Source of the DNA: Budorcas taxicolor
Lineage: Eukaryota; Chordata; Mammalia; Artiodactyla; Bovidae
Length of the DNA stretch: 64,000 nucleotides
Direction of reading: 5' to 3'
NCBI RefSeq assembly: GCF_023091745.1
Contig: NC_068910.1
Coordinates: forward strand, 129,039,170 to 129,103,169
Shown: one piece after another, positions 11,501-26,500 of the stretch
Position numbering within the stretch: position 1 is the stretch's first letter
Layout: each line of letters opens with the position of its first letter
Translations under genes and position numbers: made by a program
The notes under the pieces: model-generated
What the model was told of the DNA's origin: nothing
The model's database searches: none
The model's input: the letters and a program-made list of their open reading frames with translations, nothing else

Positions 11501-14500
11501 TGTCATGCAGCTTGTGGGATCTTAGTGCCCTGACCAGGGATTGAACCCACACCCCCTGCGTTGAAAGGCTAAGTATTAACCACTGGACCACCAGGGAAGT
11601 CCCTAAAATACATTTTTTTATCCATTCTCTCTTCCTTCTTCTAGAACCCCTATTATGTGTAGGTTGGCACGTTTTGTATTATCCGTAGAGTTCATATGTT
11701 GTTGCCTTTATTTTTTCATTTGTCTTTCCACTGTTCTGATTGAATAATTTACCATTCTGTCTTCCAGATCACTTATCATTCTTCTGTGTCCTTTAGTCTG
11801 CTATTCATTGCTTCTAGATTGGTTTTTATCTCAGCAATGGAATTGTCTAATTTTGATTGGTTCACCTTTATAGTTTCCATTAATAGTTCCTTGTTACAGT
11901 GATCTGCATTTCTTTTGATATGTTTCTTAATTCATTTAGCATTTTTATTACCTTCTCTTTTAACTCAGAAGTTTAGACCTTTTAACTCAAGGTCTAAAAG
12001 ACTGATGAGGACTGTTTCATTATTTGTTCTTTCAGGGCATTTCTCGTATTCTTTTGATTTGAAATAGTTTCTATGCTTTTTAATTTTACTTACCTTTTTC
12101 TGTCTCTCTGAATTTAGGAGAATCTGCTCTCCACTGTGGTCTTGAAGGGATGTTTTTATGTAGGGTTGTCCCTGCATAGACTCTGTGTCTCCAGTCCTTT
12201 GGTGGGAGACTGATTTTGGTATGGATGCCCACCATGTCTTTCCTCAGTCTAGACTGGTTGTTATCCCCTGGATAGGAGGTGTGGTTGGCTTGTAGCGTCT
12301 ACAGCCTGTGCTGGATGTGAGGCAGGGCTTCTTCTCAGCTCCATGGCTGTCATCATCCTATTGGGAGTGGGGTGCACTCCCCAGTTGTTTGAATAGAAGG
12401 CTTGAGGGTTGTTTGATCATGCTCTGCAGCCCTTGAGTGTGCACGCTGCCCCAAGGGAGGTGAATCCTGAAGCAAGTAAGGTCTGTGAGGTCACAGAATA
12501 CCTGTGTCTCACCTGTGTAGACATCGTGCTCAGAAGCAGCCCAAATTCACGTCCCTTTCTCTGTTGTAACATCCCAGATCTAGGGCAGGGCTGTGTTGTG
12601 CAGTGACTGGGAGTCAGGTGCTGCTTTGCCACCTGAGATCTGGGCTGCCTCTATGGTGGTCTTCTCCCAGTCTTCTCTTTCTGCCCCAGATGTAGTGCTG
12701 AGCTGTGGTATGGAGTGGGTGGAGCCACTCCAGCACACCCAGCATGCTCTTGCTGGGAAATAAACTGCTGCGTACTAGTATCTGCACTCTCTTATGATGC
12801 CACCAGGTATGCATGCTGGCAATATCTGCCCAGCTAGACCCACCGCCCGCCGTGCACCCGTTTATAATGGGGCCTGCAGCGCCCCCAGATCACACCTCAG
12901 GCCCTCTGGTCTGTCTCTGCATGGCTAGACCAAGCCTCTGCCCAGATCTCACACTAGGCTGTGGTGTAGACTGAGGGGGCTGGGGCATTTGCCTGTTGGG
13001 GTTGGAAAGTGTGGTAAAGTGGCAACCATCACTTCCGGTGGCTCTCTTGGCCCTGACTGTTAGTGAGCCGGCACACATACACTCCTTATGAGTAGAGTCC
13101 AGCCTTCTTCAGTCTGTCTGTGTCAGTGAATTTCCTAGCAAATGAGGGGTTTTTCTTGTCTCTGCAGGAGCCCAGGAATGGGATGCCAAAATTGTGGCTT
13201 GACCTGCTTGCTCCCCAGAGTGAAGGTCCACCCATGTGGACCTTCTCTTCCTTTCAGATCCCTCCCAGGGATGCAGGTCCCAACCTGATGCCTTTTTTTT
13301 CCCCCCCACATCCTACCTTGCTTCCCAAATGTTGCTAGTAGTAAAGAATCCACCTGCCAATGCAGGAGACTTAAAGAGATGTGGGTTTGATCCCTGGTCA
13401 GGAGGATCCACTGGAGGAGGGCATGGCAACCCACTCCATGCCTGGAGAATCCCATGGACAGAGGAGCCTTGTAGGCTACAGTTTATAGGGTCGCAAAGAG
13501 TTGGACATGACTGAAGCGACTTAGCACACTCCCTATTACATGGAGCTATTTTTGCAGCTCTGGTTGTTTGTATAGAAGTCCTGCTGCCAGTTTCCAGCTA
13601 GTTTTCACTGAGAATTGTTCTACATGTAGATATATCTTTGATGTGTTTTGGGGGGAAGGGGAGCTCTCTGTCCTCTTATTCTACCATCTTGATCCCCTTG
13701 GTTGCTGACTTCTTGAAGCCTTGGTTTCCTTTTCTGTAAAATGGAGGCCTCGTGCTTACCTTATTAACTTTTTGAGAATTGAAAGGAATACTACATACGA
13801 AGCACTCAATACTGTCTAGGAATAAGTAAGTGATAACCTGGTGATTGCTATTGCTTGGGGCTTCCCCCTGTGACTCATGTTGATATACGGCAAAACCAAT
13901 ACAATATTGTAAAGTAAAAATAATAATAATAAATTTTAAAAATCTACCAAAAAAAAAAAAGAATACACTTGCAATGCAGGAGCCACAGGAGATGCGAGTT
14001 TGATTCCTGGATTGGGAAGATTTCCCCAGAGGAGAGCATGACAACCCACTCCAGTATTCCTTTTTAAAAAATATTAATTTATTTTAATTGAAGGCTAATT
14101 ACTTTACAATATTGTAGTGGTTTCTGCCATACGTTGACATGAATCAGCCATCCACTCCAGTATTCTTGCCTGGAAAATTCCATGGGCAGAGGAGCCTGGC
14201 AGGCTAAAGTCTATAGGGTCACAAAGAGCTGGACATGATTGAAGCGACACTGCATGCATGCTATTGCTTGGGCATCTCAGAGGCCTCTTCAGTGCCGTTT
14301 GAGCACTGATTTTGAGCACAGTTGTAGACTATGCTTATTTAACTTATATGCAGAGTACATCATGAGAAATGCTGGGCTGGTTGAAACACAAGCTGGAATC
14401 AAGATTGCTGGGAGAAATATCAATAACCTGAGATAAGCAGATGACACCACCTTTATGGCAGAAAGCAAAGAAGAACTAAAGAGCCTCTTGGTGAAAGTGA

Positions 14501-17500
14501 AGAGGAGAGTGGAGAAGTTGGCTTAAAACTCAACATTCAGAAAACTAAGATCATGGCATCTGGTCTCATCACTTCATGGCAAATAGATGGGGAAGCAATG
14601 GGAGACAGTGACAGACTTTTTTTGGGCTCCAAAATCACTGCATGATGGTGACTGCAGCCATGAAATTAAAAGACGCTTACTTCTTGGGAGAAAGGTTATG
14701 ACCAACCTAGGCAGTATATTAAAAAGCAGAGACATTACTTTGCGAACAAAGGTCCATCTAGTCAAGGCTATGGCTTTCCAGTGGTCATGTATGGATGTGG
14801 GAGTTGGACTATAAGGAAAGTTGAGTGCTGAAGAATTGATGCTTTTGAACTGTGGTGTTGGAGAAGACTCTTGAGAGTCCTTTGAACTGCAGGGAGATCC
14901 AACCAGTCCATCCTAAAGGAAATCAATCCTGAATATTCATTGGGAGGACTGATGTTGAAGCTGAAACTCCAATACTTTGGCCACCTCATGCGAAGAACTG
15001 ACTCATTTGAAAAGACCTTGATGCTGGGAAAGATTGAAGGCAGGAGGAGAAGGGGACGACAGAGGATGAGATGGTTGAATGGCATCACTGGCTCAATGGA
15101 CATGAGTTCGAGTAAACTTCAGGAGTTGGTGATGGACAAGGGAGGCTTGGCCTGCTGCAGTCCATGGGATCGCAGAGTCGAACATGACTGAGTGACTGAA
15201 CTGAACTGTAGACTACGTTGTAGAATGTATAGTCACAAATCACACAGTATTGTGGTGTTGTCTGTGGATTAAAAAATGTTTCTATAGATATCATTTGCAC
15301 ATTCCTTATGGAAATATTAATAAGAGGAGAATGGTTCATTATCCAGACTTAGGGGAAATGTGGGTTAAATTAATTTCAGATGACCAGCACAATTGCAGCC
15401 ATTGACCCAGTGATATCAAGTTGAGAAGTGATGGAAATTGGGCTGATTAGGAATGAAGAGGCCAAATTTTATGCCCTCAAATTATAGGCTACTGAATTTG
15501 GAGAATGAATGCACCTATTTAGATAGAAGAATATATCTTCAACATCGCTAATATGTTGGAAATCGTAAAAGACAAAGTGAAATTTCTACATTCTCTTGTC
15601 TCTTGTTTTAAGTGATTTAGAAGGTATCACTGGACCAGTGGTTGTGATTGTTTGTGTTGGCCAGCTGGGTCTTCACTGGTGCACAGGTTTCTCTCGCTGC
15701 GAAGCACAGGCTCTAGAACGTGTGGGCACAGTGTGTGCAGGATGCAGGCTCAGTGGTTGCAGCTCGTGGGCTTCTCTGGTTGTGGTGCATGCGCTCAGTT
15801 GTCCCACAGCATGTGGGATCTTAGTTCCCAGACCAGGGATTGAACCCACGCCCCCTGTGTTGGAAGGTGGATTTTCAACCACTGGACCACCAGGGAAGTC
15901 CTCAATGGTTGTGCTGTTCACCTGAAATTGGTAACTGAGGAAGTAACTAAGTTCCGGAAATTGACAAATCGTCTAAATTCAAGAGACTTAGTTCTAAATC
16001 ACAATAACAATTTAATGATTTCTGCAGAGAAATATACGTTACCAAGATGTCTAGACTAGTTCAAGGTATTTATTTGTCTAGACATATCTACTTGAGAAAT
16101 CAAGTCTATATCTGAAGATTGCTTGTGATTTTAATGTCAAACTGTTTGATTTTTAAGTGATAGTAAAATCAATCATGAATATTCATTGTCACTTTAAAGG
16201 TATACCTAACAAATACATACTTACAGCAACAGGGCAATCTTATTTAAACTTGGAGGAAATAACTTAGTTCCATTTTAAGGGGTGAATTCTAAAAATAGCT
16301 GATCTTATTTATGTCTTACTAGAGAATGACATTTTCTTACCCTGTCTACCAGCTCTGGGTGATACACTGTTAAGTTTGTATCTTCCCTGTGAACTGAAGT
16401 TGGGAGGCAGTGCCCAAAGTTATTGTTTCTTTACCCTGGAAACGGGTGTAGTGTCTGTGTATACATGGTCCTTCCTCTTAGAGTATTTCCAGAGCTACCC
16501 AGACCCAGAAGGTGGTTTGTTCATAAGAGAGGAGAGCCTGTTGAGGTTATGGTGCTTGAAAACATGTTCAGCCTTCTTTTTGCATTCTGATTCTATTCAC
16601 TGACATTGGAGCGTACAGAGAACACACGCATCTCACAGACTCTCACTGATGGTGAGTAATAGAGCTATGAGCTGCTGCAGAATTAGATGGTATCTGAATT
16701 TTCTAATTTGTTTTCCAATTAAGAAATTACATTTCTTTACTGTTTTTTTTCTACCTGGGAGTAGATATGTGCTAGATTTGTGGTCTTCCTTATACTGCTT
16801 TATTGTTTATTTCACAGACCCGTTGTTTATTGTATCAAGCGAGAAAGACCACAACCAGGCAAATATGCAGGCCACCGTGATTCGAAGCAAACTGGTAGGT
16901 CTTACTCATCTGCTAAGGCAGCCTAATGAACCTGAACCATCTAGTTTGGCTAACTGTGCTGATCAAATTTTCTAATCACCAAATCTCCATTGGATTTTAT
17001 ATTCTTCAGAAATTTCTTTGCCATGGTTACCAGGGGACAAGATGTTTTAATACTTGTGGCCTAATGTGGGGATTAACTAACAGTGAATAAAGGACTCAGA
17101 CGATAACCTAAATTATTTCAGTGAGAAAAGTAATAGATGTCTGTGTTGAAAAAATTCCAGTAGTGCAAAAGCATATATAGTATAAAATAAATGCTACCCT
17201 TAGCCCTCTTCACATAATCACCCCTTGTCATCAGTTTCTTCAGTATCCTTCTAGAGATAGTCTATACATATACCAATAGCCTATGCCATATAGACGGTTT
17301 TGTACCTTTCAAAAGTTTGCAGTAGTAAAATACTTTAGAAAATCTGGTGTAATTTTGTCCTTTTTCCCTCTGCCCTCCTGTCTTAACATTAGAGAAGGGT
17401 TCCCAGGTTTAGAACCATGTTCAGCAGCATGTTCCATTATCCAAGATATTCTGTTTATTGGAGCAAGGCAGATCCTGTTCCATCATTCATCAGTCGGGAC

Positions 17501-20500
17501 TGGAAGCGACATGAGCAACGGCACAGAGAGGCCCTCCAGCAACTTGCCGCGTAAGTGTCAGGTGGCTCCAGCTGCTATTCATGTGTTTGATGGATGCATT
17601 TTTCTTCTTAAAAAGTTTTGTTTATTCATTCTGTATTATTTTAAAATGTACAATTGTGATGTTATACCTAGACCAGTTGAGCTCAAGTTCTCTTTCTTAA
17701 CCCCTTTGACCAAAACAATCTGGATTCGGAAGCAACAGTTATAGGTTTATTGGTTAGTAATAGGTTGGTACAAAAGTAATTGTGATTTCAGACTGTGAAT
17801 TTTAAATCATTATAACGAGGCTCAAACACATCTTTATTAATCACAATAGGAACCATTACAGTCAACACATTTGTGCCAATGAGAAATAAGCTGGTTTGTT
17901 CCTGTAGTGTAAAAATACATGTTTCAGGATTTGATGAACTCTTGGAAAGCATTTTCTGCCTTCTGCTGGTTTTGGAAGTGTTTTCCTGGCAAAAAGTTGT
18001 TGAGATGCTTGAAGAAGTGGTGGTTGATTGGAGAGAGGTCAGGTAAATATGGCAAATGAGGTAAAACTTTTTAGCCCAATTTGTTCAAGTTTTGGATTGC
18101 TGGTTGTGAAACTTGCAGTCAGGCACTGTGGAGAAGAACTGGGTCCATTCTGTTGACCAATAGTGGCTGCAGGTGTTGCAGTTTTTGGTGCATTTCATTA
18201 TTTGCTGAGCATACTTCTCAGATGTAATGGTTTTGCTGGGACTCAGAAAAATGTAGTGGATCAGACAGACAGCAGACCACCAAAACAATGACCACGACCT
18301 TTTTTTGGTGCACGTTTGGTTTTGGGAAGTGTTTTTGGAGCTTCTTCTCCATCCAACCACTGAGCTAGTTGTTGCCAGTTGTTTTATAAAATCCACTTTT
18401 TGTCACGCATCATAATCCAATCGAGAAGTGGTTCAGTGTCGCGTAGAATAAGAGGTGACATTTCAAAATGATGGTTTTTTTGATTTGCAGTCAGTTCATG
18501 AGGCACGACTGAGCGACTTCACTTTCACTTTTCACTTTCCTGCATTGGAGAAGGCAATGGCAACCCACTCCAGTGTTCTTGCCTAGAGAATCCCAAGGAC
18601 GGTGGAGCCTTGTGGGCTGCTGTCTATGGGGTCACACAGAGTCAGACACGACTGAAGCAACTTAGCAGCAGCAGCATGAGGCACCGTTATCAAGCTTTTT
18701 CACGTTTCCAATTTGCTTCAAATGCCAAATGACCATATAAAGGTTGACGTTGAGTTCTTAGGCAGCTTCTTATGTAGTTGTATGAGGATCAGTTTCGATG
18801 ATGGCTCTCAGTTGGTCATTGTCAACTGCGGATGACCAGCCACTGTGCTCCTCATCTTCAAGGCTCTTGCCTCCTTTGCAAAATTTCTTTAATCACCACT
18901 GCACTATATGTTTGTTAGCAGTTTCTGGGCCAAATGCATTGTTGATGTTGCTAGTTTCCTGCTCTGCTTTATGACCCATTTTGAACTTGAATAAGAAAAT
19001 TGCTTGAACTTGCTTTTTCTTTAACATCATTTCCGTAGTCTAAAATAAATATAAAATAAACAGCAAGTGATAAGTCATTAGCAAAAGAAAATATAAAGCA
19101 AGAAATGAGCATTGAAATGGTGTATAACATAACCACATTCCAGTATCAAATGGCAAAGTTCAACAGTGCAAAACCACAGTTACTTTGCACCAACCTAATA
19201 GGTGTTCTCCAAAGGTTATGGTATATATTACATGATAACTTACCACTGAAGGTAGAGGTGACTGCATTTTGATCCATCCAATTTCTTTGATCCGTCTTAG
19301 AAATTGCAAGTGTACTTTTCTGCTAGTATCCAAGTAGACTTTTTGGAGACCTGCAACCAAAGTACCTTCAGCGATGGGTCTGTCAAATTCCTTATTTGTT
19401 TAAAGAATATTTACAAGTTCATACATAGTAAATTTCTTTTACAATGCTACCTTACAGCCTAGACATAAAATTTTGTGTTTTTTTTTTTTAATTTTGTAAT
19501 TCTCATGCACTGGTAACTAAAAATGAACATTTTTGTATGTGGAATTTCATAAATTTACTCATTTATTAGCTTTCAGTTCCTCTTGTTGGCTCCTGGTTTC
19601 CTGGCTCAGGAAAAGTAATTATTGAGGTGTAGGACAGTAAGACACATGTTACAGAAGACTTTGCTCTCAGTCTCAGGTGTATCTCCTACTTTATAGACAT
19701 ATAAATATGAAATAGGGGCTTCCCAGTGGTGCTAGTGGTAAAGAATCTGTCTGTCAGTGCAGGAGATGCAGAGACATGGGTTCGATCCCTGGGGTGGGAA
19801 AATTCCCTGGAGTAGAAAGTGGCAACCACTTCAGTATTCTTGCCTGGAAAACTCCATGGACAGAGAAACCTGGTGGGCTATAGTCCATGGGATCCAAAGA
19901 GTCAGACACGATTTAGCAACTGAGAATGAATATGAAATAAAAATTATATTTGGAAATAATATGTTCAACTTGAATAATGTTTTCCTGCTTCGTTTTAGAA
20001 TTGATGCTTCTTTTCAGATGCCTAAAGAAGTTTATGAAGATCCTGATGTTACTGGAAAGAATCGCTATAAATATTTTGAAAGGTAGGAAATAATTACTGA
20101 TGAATATGAGCCCTAATATTATTAGAGACCTCTTTGTAATAATGATAGCAGCTCTCATATTTAAGTCATGCAATACGCCAGGTATCACTTTATAAGTGCT
20201 TTACGTATATAACATCAATTTTCAGAACAGAAATATAGGATAGGATATATTATCCCCATTTTACCAGTTAGGAAGCTGAGACCAAAAGAGGAGAAGTAAA
20301 TTGCTCAAGGTTACTCTATTATGAATTAGCAAGTGTAGAGCTGCGATTCCAACTAAGTCTGCCTGACCTTAGAGATACCAATTGCAAATAAGAATGTATC
20401 TTTCTTAACAAAAAGAAGAAAATGAAGTCATCAAATGAGGTGAGATAGAGGAAAGACACATGACAGCGATAGTGCAGGGAAAAGTGTTAAAAGAGGGCAA

Positions 20501-23500
20501 ATAGGTGACATTTGCTGTCTTTGTGTGAATGTTACCAAAACCAACATGGTCAAAAGATTCACCTTGTTTCATTCGTGATGAATACACACGTGATAATCAT
20601 ACACTCAGATTAGAAAAAAAAGATGCGGATTTCCCTCTAGGTCCTATCTGAGTTAGCAAAATAACTAACTCAGATGTATAACTTGATGTCATACCTACAT
20701 AAGTTCATTAGAGAAAGTAAATTTGTAATGCACATTATTTATGAACAACCTCCTTATGGATGTTTTATGATGCTGAGTTTTTCAGAGGAATGAAATTCTT
20801 TACATAGTATACTCAGTTTCTAGACTTTCGGGGCAGGGGTCGGGGGGCGGCTTAAAGTAAATCACTGGAAATTTCAGAACATCTCAGGGAACTTGAGAAG
20901 TTGCTGGGAACTAATGACCAGCTGAAGCCTAAGTATAGGGCACTGTTTCTCAGGTGTGGCTTGTTTCCCATCTGCAGCAAACACATGGGGATGTTTATTA
21001 CAAATGCAGATTAATTGGCTCTACCTTGAATCCACTGAGTCTGCTGGGCTAGACCTGTGGATTTGAATTTTAAACAAGAATCTTCCCACTCCCACCCACT
21101 CCAGCATTCTTGCCTGGAGAATCCCAGGGACGGGGGAGCCTGGTGGGTGCCGTCTCTGGGGTCGCACAGAGTCAGACACAACTGAAGCAACTTAGCAGCA
21201 GCAGCAGCAGCTTCCCACTCCCCAGTAATTTTGTGTGTGCCAAAGTTTGAGAATTGCTGATACACAAAGTATTCAAACTCACTGATTTTAAGGGACAAAT
21301 ATTGGCAGTGGCAGGAAACTTAGCAAACACATAGTGCAGAAGTCCCACATTTGTGTTTTCCTTTCTTCCCCAGGCCGTTCCTTCCATTTTATCAGCAGAT
21401 GCCATTCAATGTTGTTTTTGCATCAACCAGGTAAGTAACCGTTATTTTAAAACTTTTTTCCAGTTTATTTATTATTTGCTTCCATATTTGTTTCTAGAAG
21501 ATAGTTCTCTGAATCATTATTTTTAAAGAATGGATCATAAATCATTAGAACATTTTCTAGTGGTTATTAGCAGCCTTTTAAAAAACAAAATAGGAAATAA
21601 CCAAGAGCTTCAGATGTGTTGAGGGTAGTTATATTTTTGCTTATAACTTTTGACTTAAATAGATAAATGTATATGTTCATAGGTATATAATTGTTATGGT
21701 ATGTAGTGAAGTTTTTATTATGAGTTATGGTAAAAATGAAAGTTAAAAGTGCTCTAAATGTTCTCTTTTGCTTCTCTGAAATGTACTTATTTGACAACAG
21801 TTCTTCAACTTTTGATCAAGAAAACCAGTGAAAATATTTTTTAATAGTAGAATTTATAATTTAATCATCTAATGGACACAAGGCAGTGTGCTATACAAAG
21901 ATACATCCAACGTGGTGTCTGTCCCACAAAGGAATGTGAACCAAGAAAGAAAGTATGTGAAAAGAAAGTAAAGGACAAGAGCTGAATCTGGGATTATTGT
22001 GCAGTTCCTGGGTCTTTTGTTTTAGGGCAAGATAGCAGGTTTGGTAAAGTGTCCCATTAAAAAACTAACTTTTGCTATACTCTTCCCCATGTCAATATAA
22101 CTTAATGTTTCTATAAGAGAAGAAAATCCAAGGTATTCCTGAAATGAATGAGAAGATAAACATTTTTTAAGGCCTAAGATTTCTGAATAGAAAGTTAAAT
22201 AGGTCTGGATTTTCAAACATGCATTTAAAAGGTATGGTTACTCTTAATGATACAGCATCTTATAAATAGGATATATGTTATCAAAGGTCTGTAATCCTCA
22301 ATATAAGTGCCAATTATGATTCCAGTTTCTCCTCAAATTTTTTAAGACTATGTATGGATTCCTTTGGCTCTTATATGGATGTAGGAAAGATGCTTTGCTT
22401 GTTGCAGCAATATTTTGGGGGATCAGTCTCCTAAAGCAAAGGAAATAAAAGCAAAAATAAATAGAACATAATTAAACTCAAAAGATTTTGCACAGTAAGG
22501 GAAACCATTGACAGTATGAAAAGATAGCCCACTGAATGGGAGAAAATATTGGCAAATGATATGACCCATAAAGGGTTAATATCCAAAATATATAAACAGC
22601 TCATACAATTCAACATAAAAAAATCCAAAACAACCTGATTAAAAAATGTGCAGAAGACCTGAATAGACATTTCTCCAAAGAGGACATGCAGATGGCCAAT
22701 AGGCACATGAAAAGATGTTCAACATTGCTAATCCATCAAAACCATCAGGAGATGTTACTTCATACCTGTCAGAATGGCTGTCTTCAAAAAGAACATGAAT
22801 AACAAATGTTGGCAAGAATGCAGAGGAAAGGGAATCTTCATCTGCTGTTGGTGGGAATGTAAACTGGTACAGTTACTGTGGAAAATAGTATGGTGGTGTC
22901 TCAAAAAACTAAAAATAGAACAAACATATAATCCAGCAATTCCACTCCTGGGTATATGTCTGAAAAAACCCACTATTTTGAAAAGATACATGCACCCCAG
23001 TGTTCATAGCAGCATTATTCACCATTGCCAAAATATGGGAGCAACTCACATGTCCATCAACAAATGAATGGATAAATAAAATGTGGTTTATATATGCAAT
23101 GGACTATTAGCCATAAAAAAGAATGAAAATTTTCCACTTGGAACAACATGGATGATTTAGAAAATATGCTAAGTGAAGTTAGCAAAAGACAAATGCTGTA
23201 TGATGTTACTTATTTGTGGAGTCTAAAAAATACAACAAACTAGTGAATGTAACAAAAAAGAAATAGACTCACAGATTTAGGGTACAAATATGGGTGGTTA
23301 GCCGAGGGGAAAGGGAAAAAGGAAAGGCCAGTATAGGAACAGGGGATTAAGAGATACAAACTATAATACATATTACATAAAATATTATATAAAATAATCT
23401 ACAAGGATATATTGAACAACACAAGAAATATAGCTAATATTTTAAACTATAAATGGAATATAACATTTAAAAATTGTGAAATACTATATTGTATTTGTTG

Positions 23501-26500
23501 TTGTTCATTGCTAAGTTGTGTCCAACTCTTTATAACACCATGGGCTACAGCACGCCAGGCTTCACTGTCCCTTCACTATCTCCTTGAGTTTGCTCAGACT
23601 CATGTCCATTGAGTCAGTGATGCCATCCAACCATCTCATCCTCTGTCACCCACTTCTCCTGCCCTCTGTCTGTAAGTTCTTGGTTCACGTGCTGATGAGG
23701 CCTAGCTTGAAGGATTTTGAGCATAATCTTGCTAGCATGTGAAATGAGTGCAATTGTACGATAATTTGAACATTCTTTGGCATTGCTCTTCTCTTTGGGA
23801 TTGGAATGGAAACTGACCTTTTCCAGTCCTGTGGCTCCTGCTGAGTTTTCCAGATTTACCAGCGTATTGAGTGAAGCACTGTTAAAGTGCTGCTAAAGCA
23901 TCATCTTTGAGGATTTGAAGTAACTCAGCTAGAATTCCATCACCTCCACTCGCTTTATCTGTAGTGATGCTTCCTAAGGTCCGCTTGACTTCACACTCCA
24001 GGATGTCTGGCTCTAGGTGAGTGACCACACCATTGTGGTTATCCAGGTCATTAAGACCTTTTTTTGTACAGTTCTTCTGTGTATTCATGCCACCTCTTCT
24101 TAATGTCTTCTGCTTCTGTTAGCTCCTTGCTGTTTCTGTCTTATATTGTGCCCATCTTTGCATGAAATGGTCCCTTGGTATCTCCATCTTGAAGAGATCT
24201 CTAGTCTTTCTCTTTCTGTTTTTTGCCTCTGTTTCTTTTCATTGTTCATTTAAGAAGGCTTTCTTTTTTCTCCTTACTATTCTCTGGAACTTTGCTTTCA
24301 GTTGGGTATATCTTTCCCTTTCTCCTTTGCCTTTCGCTGCTCTTTTCCCAGTTATTTGTATGGCCTCTTCAGACAATCACTTTGCCTTCTTGCATTTCTT
24401 TTTCTTGGGGATAGTTCTGGTCACCACCTTCTATAAACAATGTTCCGAACCTCCATCCATACTTCCTCAGGCACTCTTGTCCACCAGATCTAATCCCTTG
24501 AATCTATTTGTCACCTCCACTGTATAATCATAAGGGATTTGATTTAGGTCATACCTGAATGGCCTAGTAGTTTTCCCTGCTTTCTTCAATTTGAGCCCAA
24601 ATTTTGCAGTAAGGAGCTGATGATCTGAGTCACAATCAACTCCAGATTTTGTTTTGCTGACTGTTTAGAGCTTCTCCTTCTTTGGCTACAAGGAATATAA
24701 TCAATCTGATTTTGGTATTGACCATCTGGTGATGGCCATGTGTAGAGTCATTTCTTGTGTTATTGACAGAGGATGTTTGCTATGACCAGTGTGTTCTTTT
24801 GGCAGAGCTCTGTTAGCCTTTGTCCTACTTCATTTTGTATTCCAAGGCCAAACTTGCCTGTTACTCTAGGTATCTCTTGGCTTCCTATTTTTGCATTCCA
24901 GTCGTTGTGATGAAAAGGACATCTTTTTTTGTTGTTAGTTCTAGAAGGACTTCTAGATCTTCATAAAACTGTTCAACTTCATCTTCTTCAGCATTAGTGG
25001 TTGGGGCATAGACTTGGATTACTGTAATGCTGAACGATTTGCCTTAGAAATGAACCGAGATCATCCTGTAACTTTTGAGATTACCCCAAAGAACTGCATT
25101 TCGGATTCTTTTGTTGATTATGAGGGCCACTCCATTCCTTCTAAGGGATTCTTGCCCACCTATAACATGTTATACATCAACTATATTTCAGTAAAAATGT
25201 TAAAAGAAAATAAATGGATAGAGGAAAATATAGCATGCTAACATTAAATGAAAGCAACAGTAGCTATAATAATTTCAGACAGAGCAGACTTCAAGGAGGA
25301 TTATCAGGGATAAAGAGAGGCATTATGTAATGAAAAAGAGGTCAGATCTCCAAGAAGACATAATAATCCTTAATGTATACATACCTAATGACAGAGTGTC
25401 AGACTGCGTGTGACAAAAACTAATAGAATTACAAAGTAAATGAATTCACTATCACAGTGGGGGCTTCGATACCCTCATGTAGAAAGTGGATGCATCTAAC
25501 AGGCAGAAAGTCAGTAAGGCCCTAGCATACCACTTATCAGCTAGATATAATTGGTATCTATAGACTACTTATTCAGCAACAATAGAGTATACATTCTTCT
25601 GAAGCTGGAACATTCAGCAAGATAAACCACATTCTGGACCGTTAAACATACTTTAATAAATGTAAAAAGCACAGAAGTTATACAATGTCTTCTCTCAGAT
25701 CATAGTGATATTAAACTAGAAATTAAGAACAGAGAGATAACTGAAAACCCCCAAATCTTTTGATATTAAATAATACATTTCTAAATAGCATGGGTTAAAG
25801 CAGATGTTTCAAGAGAAATTTTAAAATATTTTAAACTTAATGAAAATGACAATGTAAATTATGAAAACTTGTGGAATGAAACGAAAGCAGTGCCTAGTGG
25901 GAAATTTGTAGCATTGAATACATGTATTAGAAAAGAAGACAGATTTAAATCAATGATATAAGCTTCTACCTTGAGAAACTAGAAAAAGAAGAGCAAATTA
26001 CATCCAAAGCAAGCAGAAGAAAATAATAAGAAATCAATGGACTTGACCAAGGAAATTGATAGAAAAAGTAAATGAAACCAGAGAGTTCTTTGAAAAGCTC
26101 ACAAAAACTGGTAAGTCTCTAGGCAGACTTAACTAAGAGAAAAAGAGAGAGGACACAATTTACTAACATCAGAAATGAAAAAGGATCACTACAGATCCTG
26201 TGGCACTAAACAAATAATAAAGGAATATTGTGAATAACTCTTTGCCTACAATAGAATTGATAATGTAGATGAAAAGGGCTAATTACTTGAAATACAACTT
26301 GCCAAAACTCAGAAGAAATAGGAAATCTGAATAGGCCTTAATCTATTAAACTTCTTTGATGCAATAATTAATGACTTTCTAAAACATAAAGCACCAGGCC
26401 CGGAAGGGGTCTCTGGTGATTCTACCAAACATTCAAGGAAGAAATTATACCATTCTCTACAATCTGTTTCAGGTAGTAGAAGCTCACTCATTCTGTAAGG

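Larger units (their letters stand above)
9973..13700 (-). mobile_element. L1 LINE 5' portion (antisense), with nested SINEs
   Basis: Continuation of the L1 from 7021. The minus strand encodes ORF2 blocks such as SPGPDGFTRECHETFREQL near 11450. The GC-richer 12.2-13.6 kb stretch is probably ORF1 and 5' UTR, and the antisense 5' end reads ctaccatcttgatcc near 13681. Interrupted by SINEs at 10440, 11121, 11491 and 13329. ORFs are destroyed. Confidence 0.85.
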
